Shown: positions 15,592-26,164, counted from the stretch's first letter. The stretch is 41,763 nt of DNA from Lachnospiraceae bacterium (GCA_017469405.1 JAFUGL010000040.1:1-41763), one strand, 5' to 3'. Program-made: numbers and translations. Notes: a model not told the origin generated them from the letters alone.

Positions 15592-17691
15592 TTACTGTAT
15601 TACATTTATCTGATAATCATTACCCTGTGTATCCCAGATGTTATAAACGTAAACCTTTTCAACATTTGGATCTATATCCACCATATCAACTCCCAAATCT
15701 CCATCAAGGTAGAAACCATAAAATAATCCTGAAAAATTCTCCCATTCTTCAAACGGTTTTACGGTACCATCATCATTAAACTCGATAATCCTACCATATG
15801 AAAATGGTTCGATATAGCAGCCCTGCTCAAGCACAACACTGTTCTTAGGTAAAAGTGAAACTGTATCTTCATCCTCAAGCGGATAGATACCGATTATTAC
15901 ACCTCCCGGATTATCTTCATCTATCCTTATATGTATATTATAAGGGATAAAATACCTGTCCATATCATAGTCGCCGTTTTCATCCATATAGCTTACGATA
16001 ATCGGAGCCTTATATACAGCATAGCCATCACCTCTTTCGATTTCACGTGCACAGCAGTCAGCTTCATTTCCCGAAGTATCCTTGAGTATTATACGCTCGT
16101 TGAGAATTCCCGAAGAAAGCACATTATCATCAGAAAGATACACATCCGACGAATCAATCCAAAGGCCATAACCTCCATTATCATAGTTTTCATATATTTC
16201 CCAAATTTCAAGACTTGCACCTGCAAAATTCGCAGCCTGTTCATCAGTAAGCTGAATAGAAAAGCTTCCCATACTTCCTATATTTCCTACCTCATATTCG
16301 GATGTACCACCGACGGCTTCGTCCGGTTCCTCAGATGCCATTTCCACAACTGCATCATCCCCATCCAGTTCCCAAGCGGTAAGAGGCGCACCATAAAAGG
16401 TCTCCGTAAAATTTCTTACAAACTGCATATAAGTTTCACTAAATCCGGTAAGGCTGTATTCGTCCACCCATTCTTCTGCATATAATTTATTATCATATGG
16501 GAAATAAACCGCAACGCCATGTGCATTTTCCACATTTGATCTTTCATAAACCACCATCTCATTAAGAGAGTTTTGCAAAGCGCCAGCCTCACTTAAATGT
16601 GAATCAGACATATTTTCAGCAAGATTATAAAGATCTACGGTATCATAACAAAGCTCCTCATCAACAATTCCGAAAGCCTTTGTATTGCCACGCTGTCTGG
16701 CTATATTGGAATATTCTCCGTTGATAAGATCATTTTCCGTAGCGGATATAAGTGCATTAAAATTGTTCATTACATCCTCTGTCTTTGATAAATCAAGACA
16801 GGATAGAGTGTATTCCGGCTTGTACCAGATATAAGAATCATAATAATCTGCATAAGTATCTATTATTTCTTTTCCTGCTGCAGCTCCGGAAAAATCAGTA
16901 CCGTCAGATATCTTATCTAAAAACTCATAGTCCCATCCGTCACCCGGTATAACTTCCTCAGAGGCAATCAGATAATTTGAATAAGGTTCAAAAAGCTCTG
17001 CTATCTCTATCATACCCATAAGACAGGCATCAAAACCTACCCACTCAAACTTTTTTCCGTCTGTAATCATGTGTGAAGTTGTAAACGCTTCATCCATCTC
17101 AGCCATAGAAAGCGTATCATAGTCATATCTTTCATCTCCGCCATAACCCAATACGGCTCCACCACCATGATTCCAAAGTACAAGACTATAGTAATTCGCT
17201 TCATAGTTGTCATATGCGTAATCAAGGAACTCAGTTAAGGTTGCAGGATCAGCCATATTGTCTCCCTGCATGACATCCAGCTTTGTAATCTTTTCAGTTC
17301 CTGAATTAACCTCATATATAGCTACCTCATCTGCAGAAATATCATCATTCCACCAATAATTAGAGCCTCCTGTGCAAATTAATATCCTGATATTTTCATT
17401 GTCAAATCCGCTTTTTTGCATTTCCTCGATATCAAGACTCGCAAGTCCTGCTTCAGATTCAAGATTTGAGCCAACCATATAAACAAGCATAAGCTCGCTT
17501 GCCTCACCGGTTGCCACCATCAGATTATTAAAGCTATTCTCATAGTCATCCTTAAGCTTTATTCTGTCAGAATAATTATTTGCAAATTTGCGCTTTGTAT
17601 CCTTCGTATCTCCATAATTGGAATTTCCACATCCAAACAAGGACAAGCTAAGCAGCAGTGCTGCACATATAGCTCCAATTCTTTTTCTCAT
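15592..17691 (-). CDS. Clostripain-family (C11) cysteine peptidase lipoprotein
   Basis: The start at 17691 (MRKRIGAICAALLLSLSLFG) has AAAGGAG upstream. A lipobox L-F-G-C puts the lipid-anchored Cys at residue 21, so the 699-residue protein should sit on the outer face of the membrane. The peptidase C11 domain has YMVGSNLES near 71-79, the catalytic His in LVLWNHGGG (His 175) and the catalytic Cys in EWVGFDACLMGM (Cys 223). Clostripain family enzymes cut after basic residues and often self-process. The C-terminal 300 residues are beta-rich and acidic with no family I recognise. The gene lies 23 bp after a Na+-coupled amino acid transporter, suggesting linked peptide breakdown and uptake; that link is inferred. 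Confidence 0.9.
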   Translation of the reverse strand: MRKRIGAICAALLLSLSLFGCGNSNYGDTKDTKRKFANNYSDRIKLKDDYENSFNNLMVATGEASELMLVYMVGSNLESEAGLASLDIEEMQKSGFDNENIRILICTGGSNYWWNDDISADEVAIYEVNSGTEKITKLDVMQGDNMADPATLTEFLDYAYDNYEANYYSLVLWNHGGGAVLGYGGDERYDYDTLSMAEMDEAFTTSHMITDGKKFEWVGFDACLMGMIEIAELFEPYSNYLIASEEVIPGDGWDYEFLDKISDGTDFSGAAAGKEIIDTYADYYDSYIWYKPEYTLSCLDLSKTEDVMNNFNALISATENDLINGEYSNIARQRGNTKAFGIVDEELCYDTVDLYNLAENMSDSHLSEAGALQNSLNEMVVYERSNVENAHGVAVYFPYDNKLYAEEWVDEYSLTGFSETYMQFVRNFTETFYGAPLTAWELDGDDAVVEMASEEPDEAVGGTSEYEVGNIGSMGSFSIQLTDEQAANFAGASLEIWEIYENYDNGGYGLWIDSSDVYLSDDNVLSSGILNERIILKDTSGNEADCCAREIERGDGYAVYKAPIIVSYMDENGDYDMDRYFIPYNIHIRIDEDNPGGVIIGIYPLEDEDTVSLLPKNSVVLEQGCYIEPFSYGRIIEFNDDGTVKPFEEWENFSGLFYGFYLDGDLGVDMVDIDPNVEKVYVYNIWDTQGNDYQINVIQ

Positions 17692-17714
17692 ACTTTCTCC
17701 TTTCTCCCAAAGCA

Positions 17715-19070
17715 TTATCCCATTAATCCCTGCACCAAAATAACAATTATAAGCAACGGCAAAATAAATCTAAAATAATTTTTAAGTTTAGGCGATATCA
17801 TTATGCCCTCACCGGTGTTTGCCTCTTCAATGTATTTATCAAAGCCCCAGCCCCATTTTGTTACACAGAACAGGAGAAATACAAGTGAACCTATCGGAAG
17901 AAGCAAATTACTAACTATAAAATCCTCACTGTCAAGTACATCTCTGTTTCCTATGATATGAAGATTGCTCCATTTATTATATCCCAATACACATGGCATA
18001 CTTGCAATTAGAATAAGCACAAGATTAATAACTGCTGCTTTTTTTCTCGACCACTCAAAATTGTCCATGCATGTTGCAATAAGATTTTCAAATACCGCTA
18101 TAACAGTTGAAAAACTGGCGAATGTCATAAACATAAAGAATAATGCACCCCATATTCTACCACCATTCATATGAATAAATACCTGAGGTAAGGTCTGAAA
18201 TATAAGTGATGGACCTGCCGTGGTTTCCACACCATAAGAAAAGCACGCAGGAAAGATAATCAGTCCTGACATAAGTGCTACAAATGTATCAAGCGAACAA
18301 ATCCTTATAGCCTCTCCGCCAAGCGAATAATCACTTGACATATAGCTGCCAAATATCTCCATCGCACCTACACCAAGGGAAAGTGTAAAAAAGCTCTGAT
18401 TCATAGCTGCCACAATTACATTTCCGACACCGGCCTCTTTCATCCTTTCCACACTCGGTAAAAGATAAAATCCAATTCCTTCTGCAGCACCCTTTAAGGT
18501 AAAGCTGTGTATTGCGAGAACGATTATCAGTCCCAAAAGGCATGTCATCATAACCTTAGAAATCTTTTCAAGTCCATTTTGCATTCCTACTGCGCATACT
18601 AAGATTCCAAGAACTACAATAATTGCCATATATAAAGTCATCTCATATGGATTGGAAAGCATATCTCCAAATATACCGCCAACATTTTCTGATGTCACAG
18701 TATCAAATTTTCCCGCTGTAAATTTTACAAAATAATCCAACATCCAGCCTGAAACAGTTGTGTAATACATCATGAGCATAAAGCATCCAAGTATGCAAAA
18801 CCAACCATGTATATGCCACTTGCTTCCCCTTTTTTCAAGTGCCTCATACCCTTTTACAACACTCTTTTTACTTGCCCTGCCAACTGCAAGCTCCATAGTA
18901 AGCACCGGCGCACCCATTATTACCAAAAACAAAAGGTAAAGCAGAACAAATAATCCTCCTCCGTTTTGTCCTGCAACATAAGGAAATTTCCACACATTTC
19001 CTATACCAATGGCACAGCCTGCACTTACAAGCAAAAATCCAATTCTTGATTTAAAGCTTTCTCTTTTCAT
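17715..19070 (-). CDS. Sodium-dependent amino acid transporter (NSS/SNF family)
   Basis: A 451-residue membrane protein with 11 to 12 helices and the hallmark first helix FLLVSAGCAIGIGNVWKFPY (unwound GIGNVW site that binds Na+ and substrate), followed by NGGGLFVLLYLLFLVIMGAP. Later it has FFTLSLGVGAMEIFGSYM, the helix-6 site region, and FASFSTVIAVFENLIA, the helix-8 Na+ site. Bacterial members such as LeuT, MhsT and TnaT import neutral or aromatic amino acids with sodium. Substrate cannot be told from sequence. It is upstream of the C11 peptidase in the same transcript and divergent from asparaginase across 155 bp of AT-rich DNA. Confidence 0.93.
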   Translation of the reverse strand: MKRESFKSRIGFLLVSAGCAIGIGNVWKFPYVAGQNGGGLFVLLYLLFLVIMGAPVLTMELAVGRASKKSVVKGYEALEKRGSKWHIHGWFCILGCFMLMMYYTTVSGWMLDYFVKFTAGKFDTVTSENVGGIFGDMLSNPYEMTLYMAIIVVLGILVCAVGMQNGLEKISKVMMTCLLGLIIVLAIHSFTLKGAAEGIGFYLLPSVERMKEAGVGNVIVAAMNQSFFTLSLGVGAMEIFGSYMSSDYSLGGEAIRICSLDTFVALMSGLIIFPACFSYGVETTAGPSLIFQTLPQVFIHMNGGRIWGALFFMFMTFASFSTVIAVFENLIATCMDNFEWSRKKAAVINLVLILIASMPCVLGYNKWSNLHIIGNRDVLDSEDFIVSNLLLPIGSLVFLLFCVTKWGWGFDKYIEEANTGEGIMISPKLKNYFRFILPLLIIVILVQGLMG

Positions 19071-19225
19071 AATTTAAAATCATCCATCCCCTTATATCTC
19101 TCAAAACTCATATAAAATTATATAAGATTTTAATCAATATGTGAATAGTTATTTTTAATTGATTTAATGGGCAAAATATATATAATTATATAAGAACATG
19201 AATTATAAAAAACAAGGAGATAAAT

Positions 19226-20113
19226 ATGTCTAATATACTTGTTATACTCACCGGCGGCACCATAGGTTCATCCGTAGAAAACAATCTTATATCCGTTAAT
19301 TTAAACTCAAAAAAATATAAGATTATCGAATTATACAAAGAAAAAAATCCGGATTTATCGAAAGATATAATTTTTGAAACCTGCGAGCCGTATACCATAT
19401 TAAGTGAGAATCTTAGCGGAAAATATATCAATAAACTTATCAGCTGTGTAAATGAAAATGTTAAAAAAAGCTATGACGGAATTATAATTACCCACGGAAC
19501 CGATACGCTCCAATACACTGCCGCTGCTTTGGGAATTATTTTTAATGCTGTAAATATCCCTGTTATACTCGTATCAAGCAATTATATCCTAGAGGACAAA
19601 CGCGCGAACGGTCTTGATAATTTTTCGCTTGCAGTAAAATATATCAGGGATAAATGTACACCCGGTATCTATGTTTCATATGACGGAAAGACGACAAGCG
19701 GGCTTACCCTGCTGCCGCATATGGCATATTCTGACAAACTCTACCGGATTGATAATTCGGATACGGATTTTGACTTCATTGATATCGACGGCACCAAAAA
19801 CACTCTGTCAGATATTTCACCCGTACTGTTCCTTAAGGCAGTGCCGGGACAGTTTTATCCTGATTTGGAAATCACACATCCCAAAGCAATTCTTTTTGAA
19901 ACCTACCACTCCGGAACACTTTGTACCGACAGTAAGGCTTTTAAAGAATTTTGTGATAAGGCAAATTCACTTAATATACCGGTTTATGTTGTCGGGATAG
20001 AAGAAAGGATCCAATACGAAAGCACTTCTGCATATGAAGAGCTTCATCTTAAAGTACTTGGCAAAATCTCCCCTGTAACAGCCTATATGATGCTTTGGAT
20101 TAAATATAGTTAA
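19226..20113 (+). CDS. L-asparaginase
   Basis: A 295-residue enzyme that hydrolyses asparagine to aspartate and ammonia. It has both Thr motifs: VILTGGTIGSSVENN near residue 6, with the nucleophile Thr in TGGTIGS, and IIITHGTDTLQYTAAALG near residue 85, with the Thr-Asp pair. No signal peptide is present, so it is cytoplasmic and nearer type I. It is shorter than typical type I (about 330), mainly in the C-terminal domain. AAGGAG precedes the start, and a strong convergent terminator follows. It could also act on other asparagine-like amides. Confidence 0.9.
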   Translation: MSNILVILTGGTIGSSVENNLISVNLNSKKYKIIELYKEKNPDLSKDIIFETCEPYTILSENLSGKYINKLISCVNENVKKSYDGIIITHGTDTLQYTAAALGIIFNAVNIPVILVSSNYILEDKRANGLDNFSLAVKYIRDKCTPGIYVSYDGKTTSGLTLLPHMAYSDKLYRIDNSDTDFDFIDIDGTKNTLSDISPVLFLKAVPGQFYPDLEITHPKAILFETYHSGTLCTDSKAFKEFCDKANSLNIPVYVVGIEERIQYESTSAYEELHLKVLGKISPVTAYMMLWIKYS

Positions 20114-20142
20114 AAAGGAGCGTAAATTTTTACGCTCCTTTT
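20113..20142. terminator. Bidirectional terminator between asparaginase and plsC-like gene
   Basis: A 14-bp perfect stem, AAAAGGAGCGTAAA and its complement (20113-20126, 20129-20142), has A-rich and T-rich flanks on both strands. The stop codon of the converging acyltransferase lies inside the stem. Confidence 0.88.
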
Positions 20143-20909
20143 GCTTCGCATTTACTACATTTCTTTTGTCTAAGCTGCTTCTTAAACTCGCCGCTTTTTA
20201 TGTCATTAATTCTTTGTTGAATAAGTCCCTGTACCATGTCACTTATTTCTTTTTTCTTCATGTGACCGTACTCTTCATAGTAAATCGGTTCCAGAAAATG
20301 TACCTGAGTGGTAACAGGTCTTATAGTATTGATATCCATTGATTTCCATGAATCATATAATACAACCGGAATAATCGGTGCCTTAGATTTTAATGAGCAT
20401 GAAAAACATCCATGTTTAAATTCCTGAAGTGTATTTCTGTTATTGGTGTAACCACCTTCAGGGAAGATAAGATATCTTCTTCCGTTTGCAACCTCATCCG
20501 CAATCTCATTTAACACCTTTATCTGCTGTCTCGGATTGTCAAATTCAATCGTCTGAGCACGAAGCAGTCCACATATCTGTCTAGCTAAAAGTCTGTCCGC
20601 TGACTTTGCCTCCCACAATACTGCACAGGTCGGTTTATGCTTGATAAGTATACCCAACGCATCGTATTTGCCCTGATGATTTGAGTACATTATATAACCG
20701 CCCTCTTTAGGAAGGTTCTCTACTCCATAGCATTTCGTCCTTGTCATAGCCTTAAGCTTCATATGGCGCATTATTTTAATGGCGCGTCTGTAGCACACTT
20801 CCTCCGAATATTTTTCCGGATGCCTGATCATATAATTTGATTTCGGTATACTTCCGAAGCCGTATATCAGGCTTGTCGCTACCACAAACTTAAATTTCAT
20901 CTGTTTCAT
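20130..20909 (-). CDS. PlsC-type 1-acylglycerol-3-phosphate acyltransferase
   Basis: The 259-residue protein carries the acyltransferase motifs in order: motif I YSNHQGKYDALG (H-x4-D) near residue 75, motif III LIFPEGGYTNNRN near residue 148 and motif IV APIIPVVLYDSWKS. Motif I has Gln after the His where many PlsC have Ser or Arg. The reaction adds an acyl chain to lysophosphatidic acid to give phosphatidic acid at the membrane. A hydrophobic N-terminal stretch could be an interface helix. The C-terminus ends with a CSKC pair. It lies 29 bp downstream of corA on the same strand, and its 3' end is inside a shared terminator. Substrate range is not certain. Confidence 0.88.
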   Translation of the reverse strand: MKQMKFKFVVATSLIYGFGSIPKSNYMIRHPEKYSEEVCYRRAIKIMRHMKLKAMTRTKCYGVENLPKEGGYIMYSNHQGKYDALGILIKHKPTCAVLWEAKSADRLLARQICGLLRAQTIEFDNPRQQIKVLNEIADEVANGRRYLIFPEGGYTNNRNTLQEFKHGCFSCSLKSKAPIIPVVLYDSWKSMDINTIRPVTTQVHFLEPIYYEEYGHMKKKEISDMVQGLIQQRINDIKSGEFKKQLRQKKCSKCEAKGA

Positions 20910-20938
20910 AATATCACCATCTGTCCTGTTCTAAAACT

Positions 20939-21880
20939 TCATAACATTTTCTTTCTTTTCAATGCCCACAATACAATAATACATATAAGAACAATAATTC
21001 CGCAAATTATATAAAAGCCATACGGTGTCTGCGAAAGCGGCATCCACCTGCCCGCAACGTTCATTCCGTATATACCGGAAATTATCGTCGGTATAGCCAT
21101 TACAATCGTTATGGCTGCCAGATATTTCATAATGTTATTGAGTCGGTTATCAATAACCGTCGACATAAGTTCTCTGGTACCTTTTATGATATCACGGTAA
21201 ATCTGAGTCATCTCTATCGCCTGCAGATTTTCGACAATCACATCATCCAAAAGCTCCTGATCCTCCGGGAACTTTTTAATACCGCTGTATCTGGTAAGTC
21301 TGTCGACAATCATACGATTTGCACGAAGAGACGTATCGAAATACACAAGGTTTGACTCGAGCTCGTGAAGGATTATGATATCAGAGTCTTCGGTTGCACC
21401 ACCCATTTTTTCTTCCATTTCAAGACGTTTCCTGTCAATTATCCTAAGATATGACTGATAGAGCATGCTGGTGCGGTAAAGAATCTGATAAGTAAATCTC
21501 ACCTTTTTCTTGGTTGTAAAATCCTTAAGCTTGTTAATGATAAAATGCTTTAAGACCGGTGTCTCCACAGAGCATATGGTAATAATCGAATCATCCGTCC
21601 ATATAATTCCAAGAGGTATGGTTGTATACGCCTCCTGATTGTGACGTATCTCAACCGTAGGTATATCAAAGATTATAAGAACATAATTGTCATTGATATC
21701 GACACGAGAAGATTCCTCTTCATCAAGAGCCGCCCTGATATCCGGTAAGTCTATACCATAGCGTTCAGAAATTTCGATACTTTCTTCCTGTGTGGGGGCT
21801 GTAAGATTAATCCACATTCCATTTTCATAATCTTCAATTTCTCTAAATACACCATCATCAGTTATATACCTGCTAATCAT
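20939..21880 (-). CDS. corA: CorA family divalent cation transporter
   Basis: A 313-residue protein of normal CorA length. The N-terminal 240 residues form the cytoplasmic alpha/beta domain (IWTDDSIITICSVETPVLKH, LVYFDTSLRANRMIVDRLTR). Two C-terminal membrane helices follow, the first ending with the signature YGMNVAGRWMP, where GMN forms the selectivity loop, and the second ending in basic residues. CorA forms pentamers that let Mg2+ or Co2+ into the cell. A small palindrome, TATCAGTCTGATA at 21931-21943, lies upstream, and I see no Mg riboswitch. It shares a strand and a short gap with the acyltransferase. Confidence 0.95.
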   Translation of the reverse strand: MISRYITDDGVFREIEDYENGMWINLTAPTQEESIEISERYGIDLPDIRAALDEEESSRVDINDNYVLIIFDIPTVEIRHNQEAYTTIPLGIIWTDDSIITICSVETPVLKHFIINKLKDFTTKKKVRFTYQILYRTSMLYQSYLRIIDRKRLEMEEKMGGATEDSDIIILHELESNLVYFDTSLRANRMIVDRLTRYSGIKKFPEDQELLDDVIVENLQAIEMTQIYRDIIKGTRELMSTVIDNRLNNIMKYLAAITIVMAIPTIISGIYGMNVAGRWMPLSQTPYGFYIICGIIVLICIIVLWALKRKKML

Positions 21881-22008
21881 GGCTGTTACCCCCGTCTTAG
21901 TTTAATAAAATAAGTTATTCTGACACTCCGTATCAGTCTGATAACCCTAAATTATAGGATAACATAAGTTTTATTTAATTGTACACACTTTTTTCATGGG
22001 CTTTTATA

Positions 22009-22218
22009 TTATTTTATACCAACAACCTTATAATCCTGGTCTTCTACAGCCTTCTTTAAAACATCATCTGCCACTTCTTTTGAAAATGTAACGACTGCCT
22101 CATTTTTCTCGTGACTTGGAACTGCCTCTGTTACCCCATCAATTGCTTCAAGAGCCTTCTTAACTCTTGCCTCACAATGTGCACACATCATTCCTTCAAT
22201 AGACATTATTTTCTGCAT
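22009..22218 (-). CDS. Possible internal start giving a stand-alone CopZ-like chaperone
   Basis: Inside copA, in frame, an ATG at 22218 is preceded by GGAGG at 22227-22231 with an ideal 8-nt A-rich spacer. Translation from it would give a 69-residue protein, [20 protein letters not shown] onwards, which is one complete HMA domain of exactly CopZ size. The GGAGG arises from the codons of MEDKK in the linker, so chance is possible, but site, spacing and domain border coincide. E. coli copA makes a free chaperone by a frameshift, so dual output from copA has precedent. Whether it is used here is inference. Confidence 0.45.
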   Translation of the reverse strand: MQKIMSIEGMMCAHCEARVKKALEAIDGVTEAVPSHEKNEAVVTFSKEVADDVLKKAVEDQDYKVVGIK

Positions 22219-24789
22219 TTTTTTGTCCTCCATACCTAATTTATCTGATATGTTATTTTCATCTGATAATTTTTCTTTTTTTTCTGATGTATCACTATCA
22301 GATATTGATTGATTTTTCTCATCCTCATTCTTATCAATCTCATTTATTGTATCATCTTTAATTTGATCATCAGTAGATTTATTTTTTATCTTCTTAAGAT
22401 TAAGTCTAAGTGCATTCGTTACCACACATACACTTGACATACTCATAGCCGCAGCACCAAACATCGGATTAAGAAGCCATCCAAATATAGGATACCACAC
22501 ACCCGCAGCAAGTGGAATACCAATTACATTATAAATAAATGCCCAAAAAAGATTTTCATGTATATTCTTTATGGTCGCCTTGCTGAGTCTTACCGCCGCT
22601 GCGACGTCACTTAATTCACTTTTCATTAAAACCACATCTGCCGAATCAATCGCTATATCTGTTCCCGAACCGATTGCGATGCCCACATCCGCCTGTGTAA
22701 GTGCAGGCGCATCATTTATACCATCGCCGACCATAATAACCTTCTTACCTTGATTAATATAGTCTGTGACAACCTTAGCCTTGCTTTCCGGCATAACCTC
22801 TGCAATGATTTCATCAACTCCTGCCTTTTTGCCTATTGCGTCAGCCGTCTTCTTGTTGTCTCCGGTAACCATAACGACAGTTTTTCCCATAGCCTTAAGC
22901 TCACTTATTGCCAAAATGCTATCATCCTTTAATACATCTGCAACTGCAATAATTCCAAGCAGCCTATCCTCCTCACAAAAAAGCATAGGAGTTTTTCCTT
23001 CATCTGACAGCTCATCTATTTTTTTAACAACAACATCGCTTAGCTTTATCTTGTCAGATATATATCTGCGGTTTCCGGCATATATATTTTTCCCTGAAGT
23101 TTTTCCACTCAATCCGTTGCCTGCGTGGTTTTCAAATTCTTCGATTTCTATATCATTAAATTCCACTACTCCGAAATTCAATTTGGAGTTAACTTTTGAA
23201 GTCTCTTTCGATCCTGACTTTTCATCACCTTTATAAGCAATCAAATCCTCGCAATATGAAACAACTGCTTTTGCAAGCGGATGCTCACTTTTTTTCTCAA
23301 GTGCATAGGCAACTTCTATAAGACGCTTTTTGTCAACAGATATATTACCACTATTATCACTGTTAATATTATCCGCTGTTTCAATCTTTCTTTCTATATC
23401 CTTTAACGAAACCACATCCGTAACAACCGGCGTACCCTTGGTTATGGTTCCCGTCTTATCAAGGAGTATCACTTCTGCTTTGCCCGCATTTTCAAGTGCT
23501 GTTGCATTTTTAAACAATATACCATTTTTTGCACCAAGTCCGCTTCCGACCATAATCGCAACCGGAGTTGCAAGTCCAAGCGCACAAGGACAGCTTATAA
23601 CCAAAACAGATACTGCTCTGGCAAGAGAAAATCCGACATCATAGCCTGCTACGGTCCAAACTATATAAGTAACTATGGCGATGCCGATTACAATCGGTAC
23701 AAAAACCCCCGAAACCTTATCTGCTATTTTGGCAATCGGAGCTTTAGTCGCTGCGGCATCACTAACCATCTTTATTATCTGTGAAAGAGTTGTATCCTCA
23801 CCGACCTTTGTCGCCTCACAGGTTACAAATCCGGAGAGATTGATTGTTGCTGTCTTAACCTCATTTCCGATTTCCTTGTCAACCGGTATACTCTCACCGG
23901 TCAAGGCACTTTCATCTATGCTCGTACTGCCCGATACGATTCTTCCGTCAACAGGAATTCTCTCACCCGGTCTTACAACAAATGAATCGCCTACCCTTAC
24001 CTCATTTGCAGGAACCGTTACCTCTTTGCCATCCCTTACAACCGTTGCCGTATCCGGTGCAAGCTTCATAAGACCTTTTATGGCATCCGTAGTTCTTCCC
24101 TTTGAGTAGGCCTCAAGCATCTTGCCAAGCGTAATAAGCACAAGTATCATGGCAGCCGACTCAAAATAAAACTCGTCCATATAATGCTCAACCGCTGACA
24201 TATCTCCATGAACGCTTGCATCTGTCATGGCAAAAAACGCGCACACACTGTATATAAAAGAAGCTCCCGAACCAAGTGCAACAAGACTGTCCATATTTGG
24301 CGCAAGATGTCTGAAGCCCTTGAATCCGCTTATGAAAAACTTCTGATTGATAACCATTATAATAGCTGCAAGCAAAAGCTGTAAAAGTCCCATCGCCACA
24401 TGGTTTCCGTCAAAAAATGCCGGAAGTGGAAATCCAAGCATCATATGCCCCATAGAAAAATAAAGGAGCACAAGCAAAAATCCAAGAGATATGAAAAACC
24501 TCTTTCTTATATTCTTAAACTCTATGTTTTCTCCTGATTTATCACCTGAATTTACAGAATTTTTTGTAGTTTTGTTTTTGGCATCACCGGCATCCTTTAA
24601 GCTTGCACCATATCCGGCATCCTCTACTGCTCTTATAACAGTATCAGCGCTTACATCACCCTCAACGGTCATGGAATTGGTTAAAAGATTAACGGCAACC
24701 GTGTCAACGCCCTCTACTTTGGAAACAGCTTTTTCAACTCTGGCACTACACGCTGCACAGCTCATACCGGTCACATCATAACGCTGCAT
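22009..24789 (-). CDS. copA: Copper-exporting P1B-type ATPase with N- and C-terminal metal-binding domains
   Basis: The start at 24789 ([20 protein letters not shown]) has TTTAGGAG upstream; the frame runs on to 24849 without a ribosome binding site. The 926-residue pump exports Cu(I). Domains in order: HMA domain with M-x-C-x-x-C (residues 9-14), membrane helices, actuator with DESALTGES near 292-300, metal-site helix SCPCALG near residue 400, phosphorylation site DKTGTITKG at about 444, hinge [10 protein letters not shown], and the last two helices. A charged 60-residue linker then leads to a second HMA domain ([15 protein letters not shown]) at about 858-926. That tail has the length and motif of the chaperone CopZ and begins at an internal start site. 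No CopY or CsoR regulator lies next to the gene. Confidence 0.95.
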   Translation of the reverse strand: MQRYDVTGMSCAACSARVEKAVSKVEGVDTVAVNLLTNSMTVEGDVSADTVIRAVEDAGYGASLKDAGDAKNKTTKNSVNSGDKSGENIEFKNIRKRFFISLGFLLVLLYFSMGHMMLGFPLPAFFDGNHVAMGLLQLLLAAIIMVINQKFFISGFKGFRHLAPNMDSLVALGSGASFIYSVCAFFAMTDASVHGDMSAVEHYMDEFYFESAAMILVLITLGKMLEAYSKGRTTDAIKGLMKLAPDTATVVRDGKEVTVPANEVRVGDSFVVRPGERIPVDGRIVSGSTSIDESALTGESIPVDKEIGNEVKTATINLSGFVTCEATKVGEDTTLSQIIKMVSDAAATKAPIAKIADKVSGVFVPIVIGIAIVTYIVWTVAGYDVGFSLARAVSVLVISCPCALGLATPVAIMVGSGLGAKNGILFKNATALENAGKAEVILLDKTGTITKGTPVVTDVVSLKDIERKIETADNINSDNSGNISVDKKRLIEVAYALEKKSEHPLAKAVVSYCEDLIAYKGDEKSGSKETSKVNSKLNFGVVEFNDIEIEEFENHAGNGLSGKTSGKNIYAGNRRYISDKIKLSDVVVKKIDELSDEGKTPMLFCEEDRLLGIIAVADVLKDDSILAISELKAMGKTVVMVTGDNKKTADAIGKKAGVDEIIAEVMPESKAKVVTDYINQGKKVIMVGDGINDAPALTQADVGIAIGSGTDIAIDSADVVLMKSELSDVAAAVRLSKATIKNIHENLFWAFIYNVIGIPLAAGVWYPIFGWLLNPMFGAAAMSMSSVCVVTNALRLNLKKIKNKSTDDQIKDDTINEIDKNEDEKNQSISDSDTSEKKEKLSDENNISDKLGMEDKKMQKIMSIEGMMCAHCEARVKKALEAIDGVTEAVPSHEKNEAVVTFSKEVADDVLKKAVEDQDYKVVGIK

Positions 24790-25018
24790 TATATCATCTC
24801 CTAAATTATAACTATTATTTTCAATATTTATATTAATTATTAAATACATTTTACAGTATATCTTAAATATTAAAAATTGTTCTATAAAATGTTAGCACAA
24901 TCTAACCTCTTATGCAAATCAAAATAATCTATAACCGGATTTAACAAAAACTTTACAACAATACATTTACAATGTTATTATTTTTAAGAATTCAATTTTA
25001 AGGAGAAATAGGGATTAC

Positions 25019-26098
25019 ATGAGTAAGAAAGCTTTAATCGCAATGAGCGGAGGCGTAGATTCAAGCGTTGCAGCCTACCTTATGGTAAAGCAGGGCTATG
25101 AATGTATGGGCGCTACTATGAAATTATATACCAATTCAGATATAGATATTCCCAAGGGACATACCTGCTGCAGCCTTGATGATGTCGAGGATGCAAGATA
25201 TATCGCGCAGTCTCTTGACATGCCTTACTATGTCTTAAATTTTTCCGACAGATTTAAAGAAGATGTTATGGATAAATTTGTATCCTGCTATGAAAACGGA
25301 ATTACCCCTAATCCCTGCATAGACTGTAACCGCTACCTTAAATTTGAGTATCTGTTTAATCGTGCCAAGGAGCTTGGACTTGATTATGTAGTAACAGGAC
25401 ATTACGCCATAATTGAAAAAAACGAAGAAACCGGAAGATACTTACTTAAAAAATCACCGTATCTTGCCAAGGATCAAAGCTATGTACTTTATTCATTGAC
25501 CCAAGAGCAGCTTGCCCACACGATGTTTCCTCTCGGTTCTATGAGCAAGGATGAAGTAAGAAAGCTCGCCGAAGAAAACGGCTTTATAAATGCAAGAAAG
25601 CACGACAGTCAGGACATATGCTTTGTACCTGACGGAGACTATGTAAAATTTATAGAAAACTACACAAAAAAACTATACCCACACGGAAACTTTATAGATA
25701 AAAACGGAAATGTCCTCGGCGAACACAAGGGCATAATCTGCTACACCATAGGTCAGCGAAAAGGTCTCGGTTTATCCTTTAGCGAACCAATGTATGTAAT
25801 GAATATAAATCCTGTTGACAATACGGTTATGCTTGGAACAAACGATGATCTCTTTACAAAAGAGCTTATCGCAGATGATATGAATTGGATTTCTATCGAA
25901 AAGCTTACCGAACCTCTACACATCAAGGCCAAGGTGCGTTACAGACATACCGAAGCGCCGGCAACCGTCTATCCAATCGAAGATGGCAAGATAAAGGTAA
26001 TATTTGACGAACCACAGCGCGCCATCACAAAAGGACAGGCTGTAGTCCTCTACGACGAAGACCTCGTAGTCGGCGGCGGAACCATAATCACAACCTAA
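25019..26098 (+). CDS. mnmA: tRNA-specific 2-thiouridylase MnmA
   Basis: MnmA places sulfur at C2 of wobble U34 in tRNA-Lys, Glu and Gln, using ATP and persulfide sulfur. The 359-residue protein has the PP-loop IAMSGGVDSSVAAYLM near residue 7, the first catalytic Cys in ITPNPCIDCNRYLKF near 97, and the second in HDSQDICFVPDGDY near 198. LDYVVTGHYA, AKDQSYVLYSL and YTIGQRKGLG are also present. Length is normal. AAGGAG precedes the start, and the gene is divergent from copA across 230 bp of AT-rich DNA in which I see no clear copper box. Confidence 0.97.
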   Translation: MSKKALIAMSGGVDSSVAAYLMVKQGYECMGATMKLYTNSDIDIPKGHTCCSLDDVEDARYIAQSLDMPYYVLNFSDRFKEDVMDKFVSCYENGITPNPCIDCNRYLKFEYLFNRAKELGLDYVVTGHYAIIEKNEETGRYLLKKSPYLAKDQSYVLYSLTQEQLAHTMFPLGSMSKDEVRKLAEENGFINARKHDSQDICFVPDGDYVKFIENYTKKLYPHGNFIDKNGNVLGEHKGIICYTIGQRKGLGLSFSEPMYVMNINPVDNTVMLGTNDDLFTKELIADDMNWISIEKLTEPLHIKAKVRYRHTEAPATVYPIEDGKIKVIFDEPQRAITKGQAVVLYDEDLVVGGGTIITT

Positions 26099-26164
26099 CA
26101 TATAGCAAATTGATGGTTAGCTCCTATATACCTGCTTATTTTCTATTCTGACAGCTGATATAAA

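Noticed and set aside
24790-25018. Copper operator (CopY box) ahead of copA
   Set aside because: TACAGTATA-like strings are present, but no TACANNTGTA palindrome is found.
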